A stretch of DNA of 24,468 nucleotides from a virus. This document shows positions 20,523 through 24,468 of the stretch, piece after piece. The position numbers and the translations under genes were made by a program. The stretch's first letter is position 1. Every line of letters begins with the position of its first letter. The DNA lies in IMG/VR virus record IMGVR_UViG_3300042327_000512, positions 1 to 24,468 of that record; one strand, 5' to 3'. The notes under the pieces were generated by a model. The model saw nothing but the letters and a program-made list of their open reading frames with translations. It searched no databases and was not told where the DNA came from.

Positions 20523-20580
20523 CCTTTTGGCGTTAACAGCCTGTCTGTGTATATGTCCCAATTGTATATCACTTTGTACG
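20523..20580 (-). promoter_or_regulatory. Promoter/leader module copy L3
   Basis: On the minus strand: CGTACAA (20574-20580), TGATATACAATTGGG (20557-20571), then GGCTGTTAACGCCAAAAGG (20523-20541) and ATG 20516. The box spacing (15 bases) equals L2. Unlike L1 and L2, the leader has AAC where they have TAT, so the internal ATG is absent. Confidence 0.65.
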
Positions 20581-20655
20581 TTTGTATATAGCCCAAAGGG
20601 TTCATTTGACTAGGATATACCCTTGGTTTTAAAAATAATTTTCACATTGTTGTAT

Positions 20656-20663
20656 TTGTACAA
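20656..20663. promoter_or_regulatory. TTGTACAA palindrome upstream of the RHH gene
   Basis: A perfect 8-bp palindrome lies 45 bases before ATG 20708, in the divergent control region. Identical 8-mers lie at 19522-19529 and 19984-19991, and near copies at 20021-20028 and 19485-19492. These are candidate binding sites for a regulator such as the adjacent RHH protein. Confidence 0.45.
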
Positions 20664-20707
20664 TCCCCAAATGCTACATTTGTTCTATATCTTTTTGAAA
20701 TACACCA

Positions 20708-20899
20708 ATGAAACAAGCTAAAACCAAACCGTTCCTTATGCGCCTTAAACCTGAGACAAAGCATTTGCTTGTAAGGGCTAAAGAAGACCAAAGGCGGTCA
20801 ATTTCAAGCCTGATTGACGAATCAGTACGGGTGCAATTGGGCTACCGTTACAGCGGCCTAGAGGCCATTAAAACTGATGAAAAAGTGGTCGAAGCATGA
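20708..20899 (+). CDS. Ribbon-helix-helix DNA-binding protein (Arc/CopG-like), 63 aa
   Basis: Residues 8-17 (PFLMRLKPE) form the DNA-contacting strand, about 18-28 helix A (TKHLLVRAKEDQ) and 32-45 helix B (SISSLIDESVRVQL), the usual RHH layout. A short charged C-terminal tail follows. RHH dimers repress or activate at short palindromes. The gene is the first of the rightward early train and is divergent from L3, so it is well placed to control both directions. The ribosome site is weak (only GAAA upstream). The stop overlaps the next ATG. Confidence 0.8.
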   Translation: MKQAKTKPFLMRLKPETKHLLVRAKEDQRRSISSLIDESVRVQLGYRYSGLEAIKTDEKVVEA

Positions 20900-20988
20900 G
20901 CAACAAAGTAGTGTTTGTTTTGCTTGTCATTTTTAACTTTGCTTGTTGGGCAATGGTCATTTACTTTATTAGTTTAGGCATGAAATGA
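20896..20988 (+). CDS. 30-aa single-pass membrane peptide
   Basis: An ORF with ATGA overlaps on both sides (20896 and 20985). MSNKVVFVLLVIFNFACWAM then VIYFISLGMK: nearly the whole peptide is one membrane helix, with basic residues at both ends. It sits between the RHH gene and a Cys-rich protein. It may act in superinfection exclusion, as a membrane toxin or as a scaffold; none is shown. Confidence 0.6.
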   Translation: MSNKVVFVLLVIFNFACWAMVIYFISLGMK

Positions 20989-21257
20989 ACACTACGCCGC
21001 CCTGCCCTGTTGGGCTTTACGAATACAACTGCACGCTATGCGATGTTGCTTTAGTTTGCTATTTAGAATACTTCCCGCCTGAACGCGGCTCTAGCGATTC
21101 GATGGGTGCGCCCTACGAAGATGACCGCGATGAATCGGTTGATTTAATTAACGTCTATGTTGATGGCACAGATGTTGACATTGTGGCAATCATGGCGGCG
21201 GTGTTCATGGACGATATAGAACGCATGGCCCTTGCTGATTTTAAGGCGTACAAATGA
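20985..21257 (+). CDS. Small Cys-rich acidic protein, 90 aa
   Basis: ATGA-coupled on both sides. Four cysteines cluster early (7, 16, 19 and 25: PPCPVGLYEYNCTLCDVALV, C), suggesting a metal site. The second half is strongly acidic (EDDRDESVDLINVYVDGTDV, then DDIERMALADFKAYK). No family is recognised. The composition could suit binding of a basic host protein, which is speculation. Confidence 0.6.
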   Translation: MNTTPPCPVGLYEYNCTLCDVALVCYLEYFPPERGSSDSMGAPYEDDRDESVDLINVYVDGTDVDIVAIMAAVFMDDIERMALADFKAYK

Positions 21258-21436
21258 CGCATACACAAGCTACACGGTTGCTTGACTTAGTGCGGTTGAA
21301 TAAGGGTGCTGACTTGCCTGATGACGTTATTAGCGAAGCCTTGTACATGACGGGTGACGGGCCTTTAATAACTGAACTGCCAAACCCTGCAATGGAAGCG
21401 TTCATACAAGCAATGCGTGAGGCGGGCCAACTGTGA
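21254..21436 (+). CDS. Small helical protein of unknown function, 60 aa
   Basis: ATG 21254 overlaps the preceding stop. MTHTQATRLLDLVRLNKGAD, then LPDDVISEALYMTGDGP and a helical end (NPAMEAFIQAMREAGQL). It is soluble, acidic and without cysteines. The stop overlaps the GTG of the nuclease gene after it (GTGA). The function is unknown. Confidence 0.55.
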   Translation: MTHTQATRLLDLVRLNKGADLPDDVISEALYMTGDGPLITELPNPAMEAFIQAMREAGQL

Positions 21437-21699
21437 GGTACGCCGCACGGGTAGATGCAAATCAAGATGCCATCGTATCGGCATTACGCGCCGCGGGCGC
21501 ATACGTTTGGATTGTTGGTTTGCCTGTTGACCTTTTGGTCGGCTACAGGAATCACACTTACTTAGTAGAAATTAAAACAGATGCCAAACAGCGTTTGACA
21601 GCGTTACAGGCCGACTTTTTCGACAACTGGAAAGGCGGCACGTTAGCGCGAGTTGATAGCCCCGAATCAGCCTTGCGAATGTTAAAGGTAATCGCATGA
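21433..21699 (+). CDS. PD-(D/E)XK-type nuclease (VRR-NUC-like), 88 aa
   Basis: Starts with GTG 21433 overlapping the previous stop. RYAARVDANQDAIVSALRAA is the first helix, PVDLLVG places Asp33, LVEIKTD gives Glu46-x-Lys48, and Gln59 (LTALQADFFDNWKGG) completes the minimal nuclease site. It ends with a DSPESALRMLKVI strand-helix typical of small phage VRR-NUC-like enzymes. It probably cleaves branched or phage DNA intermediates. It is one of two such nucleases in the train. Confidence 0.72.
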   Translation: MRYAARVDANQDAIVSALRAAGAYVWIVGLPVDLLVGYRNHTYLVEIKTDAKQRLTALQADFFDNWKGGTLARVDSPESALRMLKVIA

Positions 21700-21875
21700 G
21701 TTTTGCATCACATCAGATTGCGTTAAAGGGTAGCGCAATAAACACTAACGCATACAAGCTATGCCATTTTTGCGAAGAAAAGAAGCCCCCTGAAGGCGGC
21801 GTACAACTTAGCCCGCGCCGGTGGCTATGCGCCGTTTGTTGGGTCGATAAAACAAGAAAACAACCTAAAAAATGA
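21696..21875 (+). CDS. Small zinc-ribbon protein, 59 aa
   Basis: An ATGA overlap occurs at both ends. Cys23-x-x-Cys26 (KLCHFCEEKK) and Cys45-x-x-Cys48 (WLCAVCW) form a classic zinc ribbon, with a basic tail KTRKQPKK. It probably binds nucleic acid. Its place directly after the small nuclease suggests cooperation, which is inference. Confidence 0.65.
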   Translation: MSFASHQIALKGSAINTNAYKLCHFCEEKKPPEGGVQLSPRRWLCAVCWVDKTRKQPKK

Positions 21876-22096
21876 TTGCCCATCACAAAAAGATACGCGA
21901 ATTGCTGACCGGTAGCGATGGATACACGGTTAAAGAAATCATGCTTGTTTTAGGCGTTGACAGGCGCGTGCTAATACGCTCTATGCAATCAATGCCTGAT
22001 GTGTACATCGATAGATGGCGCGGGCCTGTACGCGGTCAATACGCCGCGGTTTGGTGCGTAGCCGCTGTACCTAACGATTGTCCTAAACCCAAGTGA
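21872..22096 (+). CDS. Small helix-turn-helix protein, 74 aa
   Basis: ATGA overlap at 21872. DGYTVKEIMLVLGVDRRVLI, RSMQSMPDVYIDRW makes a helix-turn-helix with a recognition helix near 29-38 and a wing-like end (GQYAAVWCVAAVP). It is probably DNA-binding. The stop overlaps the GTG of the next gene. Confidence 0.58.
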   Translation: MIAHHKKIRELLTGSDGYTVKEIMLVLGVDRRVLIRSMQSMPDVYIDRWRGPVRGQYAAVWCVAAVPNDCPKPK

Positions 22097-22320
22097 TTAA
22101 AAAGCAATGGAAACCGCACTATCACAAGCATTTAGGGACGCTACCCGAAAGGCGAACGCTAGAAATGGCGGTAGCACGGGAACTGCTGACAACGTGGGAA
22201 ATCACAAAGAACCGCGAGTTGATAGAGAAACATCTAGGCGCACTCGACAAACTTTATGGCGCAAACGCGCATTTGAGGGTGCGAGAGTACATGAAGGAAA
22301 TAAAGCGAAATGAACGATAA
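22093..22320 (+). CDS. Small helical protein, 75 aa (GTG start)
   Basis: GTG 22093 overlaps the preceding stop, in keeping with the train. The product is helical and charged: KQWKPHYHKHLGTLPERRTL, EMAVARELLTTWEITKNREL, then EKHLGALDKLYGANAHLRVR. A competing frame starting at ATG 22107 gives a less natural, Arg/Thr/Gly-rich product and is rejected. Its 3' end overlaps the next gene by 11 bases. The function is unknown. Confidence 0.5.
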   Translation: MIKKQWKPHYHKHLGTLPERRTLEMAVARELLTTWEITKNRELIEKHLGALDKLYGANAHLRVREYMKEIKRNER

Positions 22321-22753
22321 GCGGCTTATGTACGAAACGCCTGAAAGCCTTGCTAAAGAACTTGCTACAGCTAACAAGGTTGCAAGCCTTTGGAACTGTA
22401 CGCCGTTTAAATTGCCTATCAAGTACGGGCTAGATTTTGCGTTTATCAAAGCTAACAACATCGTTGCATTTATTGAATTAAAGAGTATCGGATTCACGAT
22501 GCAATCCATTAAAAACTTTGGTGGTTACAAACTTAGCTTGCACAAATGGAATGCGGCAAAAGCAATATGTGAAACAACTGGCAAACCCTTTTGCTTAATT
22601 GTTGAAACATCTGACAGCAAGATTTGGTACAACGAACATACAAGTTTTGGAATAATGCCCGTGGAAATTGGCGGTAGAGGTGATAGAGATGATTGGCAAG
22701 ATTTTGAACCTTGGGTAATTTTAAGCGTGTATAACTTTAATCAAATAATATAA
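22310..22753 (+). CDS. PD-(D/E)XK-type nuclease-like protein, 147 aa
   Basis: LPIKYGLDFAFIKANNIVAF and IELKSI supply Asp42, Glu56 and Lys58 of a PD-(D/E)XK core, with a strand between them. KWNAAKAICETTGKPFCLIV and SKIWYNEHTSFG follow, the usual alpha-beta pair after the catalytic strands. It is larger than the 21433 nuclease, and the N-terminal helix is longer. It is likely a phage DNA-processing nuclease near the replication genes. The start ATG is inside the previous gene, and the stop overlaps the next ATG (TAATG). Confidence 0.68.
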   Translation: MNDKRLMYETPESLAKELATANKVASLWNCTPFKLPIKYGLDFAFIKANNIVAFIELKSIGFTMQSIKNFGGYKLSLHKWNAAKAICETTGKPFCLIVETSDSKIWYNEHTSFGIMPVEIGGRGDRDDWQDFEPWVILSVYNFNQII

Positions 22754-23232
22754 TGACAAAATATAAGAAGACAAATTTTATTATGTTGCCTACACGGGCG
22801 GCTAAAGATAATAATTTAAGTAATGGTGCATTAAGCGTGCTTGTATTACTTTGCAGTTATTGCGATAAAGATAGCACAACATGGGTTAGTCAAAAGACAT
22901 TAGCCGAAGACATGGACGTTACACGCCAAGCCATTACTAAACAGATTATGCAATTGCGTAAACTTGGTTATGTGCAAACAATTAAAAAAGGCCATCGCAA
23001 TGTTCACAGCAATACCTTGCAAGTTATCTTTGATACCGTTGAACAACCTACTGTTAATGAACTAGATGTAAGCGGCATTGATGTAGATGCCCAAAGCAAG
23101 GTCATGGCAATGGTAAACACGGCGTTTAACAGGCCGACATTACTGCATAGCGTGCCAATTGCGCGAAGCGAAAGCCCGACAGTAAAAGCCATGAAAGAAC
23201 AAATCAAAATGAAGCAATTTAAGAGTTCATAG
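22753..23232 (+). CDS. Winged-helix replication-type DNA-binding protein, 159 aa
   Basis: ATG 22753 overlaps the preceding stop. Residues about 20-95 form a HTH_36-like domain: LSNGALSVLVLLCSYCDKDS, TTWVSQKTLAEDMDVTRQAI and QIMQLRKLGYVQTIKKG, a scaffold of helices, recognition helix and wing. Phage O- or RepA-type initiators begin this way. The second half is linker-like (VNELDVSGIDVDAQSK, then a basic end MKEQIKMKQFKSS). Its stop codon lies inside the first iteron-like repeat, so this is a natural candidate for the protein that binds them. Confidence 0.75.
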   Translation: MTKYKKTNFIMLPTRAAKDNNLSNGALSVLVLLCSYCDKDSTTWVSQKTLAEDMDVTRQAITKQIMQLRKLGYVQTIKKGHRNVHSNTLQVIFDTVEQPTVNELDVSGIDVDAQSKVMAMVNTAFNRPTLLHSVPIARSESPTVKAMKEQIKMKQFKSS

Positions 23233-23366
23233 GCAACCCACAGGTTGCCAACTAACGCAAGTCATAGGCAACCGCATAGGCAACCCACAGGTTGCCCTAA
23301 ACTAGAAGGGAACTATATAAGGTTAACTCTTTAATCACTTTTTAATTACTATAAGGTTAACCTTAT
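23228..23366. other. Iteron-like repeats and palindromes, candidate replication origin
   Basis: CATAGGCAACC occurs three times (23228, 23263, 23275). The first and third extend into perfect inverted repeats GGCAACC-caca-GGTTGCC (23232-23249 and 23279-23296), 47 bases apart. ATAAGGTTAAC then occurs at 23317-23327 and again in a perfect 16-bp palindrome ATAAGGTTAACCTTAT (23351-23366), with an AT-rich stretch between. Part of the 389-base stretch (23233-23621) without a convincing gene. This resembles phage and plasmid origins; function is inferred. Confidence 0.6.
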
Positions 23367-23445
23367 GTTTACTACGCAAAACCCAAAATCACAGAAATTG
23401 CCGCAATGGGTTTCGCAGAACTAGAAATTTAGAAATAATTTAAAC

Positions 23446-23586
23446 ATGAACAGCCGACCAACCGTCAAAACAAGCAATGCCGCAACAAGCCCTGCAAAGC
23501 CGCCTACAGGCGTTTTAAATTTAGGGGTAGCCACAGGGGTAGCTTGTACAGTTCCCAAAAGGTTCTACAGCGTTTTAAACGATTGA
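23446..23586 (+). CDS. Possible 46-aa ORF in the origin region
   Basis: ATG 23446 opens a 46-codon frame (MNSRPTVKTSNAATSPAKPP, then TGVLNLGVATGVACTVPKRF, ending YSVLND) with no clear ribosome site. It runs through two pairs of short repeats, so it may be accidental. Kept as a low-confidence small gene. Confidence 0.25.
   Translation: MNSRPTVKTSNAATSPAKPPTGVLNLGVATGVACTVPKRFYSVLND
23504..23579. repeat. Short direct repeats 5' of the SSB-like gene
   Basis: CTACAG(G)CGTTTTAAA occurs at 23504-23519 and 23565-23579; GGGGTAGC occurs at 23524-23531 and 23536-23543. They extend the repeat-rich stretch up to 42 bases before the SSB-like gene. Confidence 0.55.
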
Positions 23587-23621
23587 TACACAAACAAGTT
23601 TTTTAACCAAAGGAGATAGCA

Positions 23622-23915
23622 ATGGCATACGAAGTAAGGGCCGGTCAAGGGTCAGCATTTGTGAACCGCAACAAAACAGAAGCATGGCACGCCGACTACC
23701 AAGGCGAAATCATGTTGCCTGATGGCACGCTACATTATCTTGATGTTAAGCACGGTTTAACTAAGGCCGGTGATAATTGGTTTGCTGTCAAAATAGGTAA
23801 AGAGAAAATAGCTAAAGCACAGGCAGATAATCCTTATGTACAGGATAATAAGCCTACATTAAAGGCCGTTGCTAAACCATCGTTTGCTAATAATGATGAC
23901 GATGTACCGTTTTAA
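23622..23915 (+). CDS. SSB-like protein with acidic C-terminal tip, 97 aa
   Basis: A strong AAAGGAG ribosome site precedes ATG 23622. The first 60 residues (MAYEVRAGQGSAFVNRNKTE, then DYQGEIMLPDGTLHYLDV and NWFAVKIGK) give short strands of an OB-like fold as in small phage DNA-binding proteins. The end NNDDDVPF matches the DDDIPF tip by which SSB recruits replication and repair partners. It probably binds single-stranded DNA and cooperates with RecT and the replisome. It is placed between the putative origin and the HNH gene. Confidence 0.68.
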   Translation: MAYEVRAGQGSAFVNRNKTEAWHADYQGEIMLPDGTLHYLDVKHGLTKAGDNWFAVKIGKEKIAKAQADNPYVQDNKPTLKAVAKPSFANNDDDVPF

Positions 23916-23920
23916 TATAT

Positions 23921-24355
23921 ATGCCATCAGTTCCCAATAATGTTAAATGCTCAATGCTTGGGTGTAATAACCCACGCACTAAGCTAAATACATTATGTTT
24001 AAATCATGGTGGTATAGATAATATGCCTACCCGTGAAACAGATAGCGCATATCAAACACCAATGTGGCGAACGATGCGAATGGCTCAGTTAAGTAAACAG
24101 CCATTATGTGCGGGTTGTTTATCTCGCAACATCGTGGCATCTGCCAAGCACGTTGACCATTTGTTTGCGTGGAAACATATAGGCGGTCATGCGTTTGCAC
24201 GCAACATCATGCAAAGCCTTTGCCAATCATGTCATAGCGCCAAGTCAGGGCTTGAGAAACAAGGGGTGTACAGGCACTACACGCAAGATGGCGTAAAGGA
24301 CTACAGCAAGCACGATTACGCTTATCTAATGGCTCAGTACAATGCCCAAACCTAA
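23921..24355 (+). CDS. HNH endonuclease with extra N-terminal zinc site, 144 aa
   Basis: Starts 5 bases after the SSB-like stop. The HNH core is LCAGC (Cys63, Cys66), KHVDHLFAW (His77, Asp79, His80), Asn95 and LCQSCHSAKSG (Cys101, Cys104, His105). A second Cys/His cluster lies near the N-terminus (Cys10, Cys15, Cys26, His29). HNH proteins next to terminase genes often assist DNA packaging cleavage. The window ends soon after, so whether terminase follows is not visible. Confidence 0.82.
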   Translation: MPSVPNNVKCSMLGCNNPRTKLNTLCLNHGGIDNMPTRETDSAYQTPMWRTMRMAQLSKQPLCAGCLSRNIVASAKHVDHLFAWKHIGGHAFARNIMQSLCQSCHSAKSGLEKQGVYRHYTQDGVKDYSKHDYAYLMAQYNAQT

Positions 24356-24367
24356 CGTAATTTCACA

Positions 24368-24468
24368 ATGTGTACACAAATTGAAATAATGGGCAAAATA
24401 GGCCAAAAATGGGGCAAAAACAGCGTTTTTTGGGGTGAAAACTTAAATATTTTGGGTTTGGCTAAAAG
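24368..24468 (+). CDS. Possible start of a new ORF, truncated by the window end
   Basis: From ATG 24368 (second in-frame ATG at 24389) the frame stays open to the edge: MCTQIEIMGKIGQKWGKN then SVFWGENLNILGLAK. There is no good ribosome site, and the DNA contains GG(C)CAAAA-type repeats, so it may be non-coding. Too little is visible for a family call. Confidence 0.25.
   Translation, partial: MCTQIEIMGKIGQKWGKNSVFWGENLNILGLAK

Noticed and set aside
20604-20640. Plus-strand TTGACT as -35 of the RHH promoter
   Set aside because: No acceptable -10 lies 16-18 bases downstream, only TTAAAA-like sequence, so it is not annotated as a promoter.
22107-22313. ORF in another frame inside the 22093 gene
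   Set aside because: Its product is Arg/Thr/Gly-rich and unlike a fold, and it lacks the overlap coupling seen throughout the train.
23228-23296. CRISPR-like array of palindromic repeats
   Set aside because: Only two full copies and one half copy, with irregular short spacing and no cas genes; iterons explain it better.
23365-23424. 19-codon ORF from ATG 23365
   Set aside because: Too short, without SD, and its ATG lies in the 16-bp palindrome.

Overview
The window is part of a tailed double-stranded DNA phage (or prophage) genome of a Gram-negative host. The evidence is a tail-tip and fibre module, a one-step lysis cassette (GH108 endolysin plus a gene-transfer-agent-type holin), a RecT/YqaJ recombination operon, and an early block holding an SSB-like protein, a replication-type winged-helix protein, nucleases and an HNH protein. 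The moderate G+C content and the protein families fit a phage of freshwater Betaproteobacteria, but the host is inference. No integrase, CI-type repressor, terminase, capsid gene or tRNA was found.

Layout. (1) 1-4642, plus strand: end of a tail-tip protein, a GNAT-like acyltransferase, and a 1260-residue J-like host-specificity protein carrying two 90-residue repeats and a C-terminal S74 self-cleaving chaperone. (2) 4650-11829: behind a good sigma70-type promoter lie low-complexity fibre and adaptor genes, then three tandem diverged copies of a two-gene cassette (A about 170-180 aa, B about 90 aa), probably alternative receptor-binding tips with small partners. (3) 11867-14261: lysis region with small membrane proteins, a secreted protein, endolysin and holin, mostly joined by ATGA overlaps. 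It ends in a tail-to-tail overlap with the minus-strand block.

(4) 20516 down to 14254, minus strand: a Zn-binding-type small protein, a papain-like Cys/His protein, three coupled small ORFs, a serine-recombinase homologue lacking the catalytic serine, an unknown coiled-coil protein, and the recombination operon (tail-anchored protein, two small proteins, YqaJ exonuclease, 59-aa protein, RecT annealase). Three genes or operons here share one repeated promoter/leader module (TGATATACAATTGGG, 15-17 nt, GGCTGTTTATGCC, SD, ATG). A cluster of GTTC/GAAC palindromes lies next to the recombinase gene. (5) 20708-22753, plus strand: divergent from block 4, a ribbon-helix-helix regulator heads a train of nine tightly overlapping small genes, including a 30-aa membrane peptide and two PD-(D/E)XK-type nucleases, and leads into a winged-helix protein. 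(6) 23228-24468: an iteron and palindrome region (candidate replication origin), an SSB-like protein, an HNH protein, and a right edge where a new ORF may begin.

The strongest candidates for something new are the triplicated A/B cassette, the serine-less recombinase with neighbouring palindromes, the thrice-repeated promoter/leader module with TTGTACAA boxes beside an RHH gene, and the repeat-rich putative origin.
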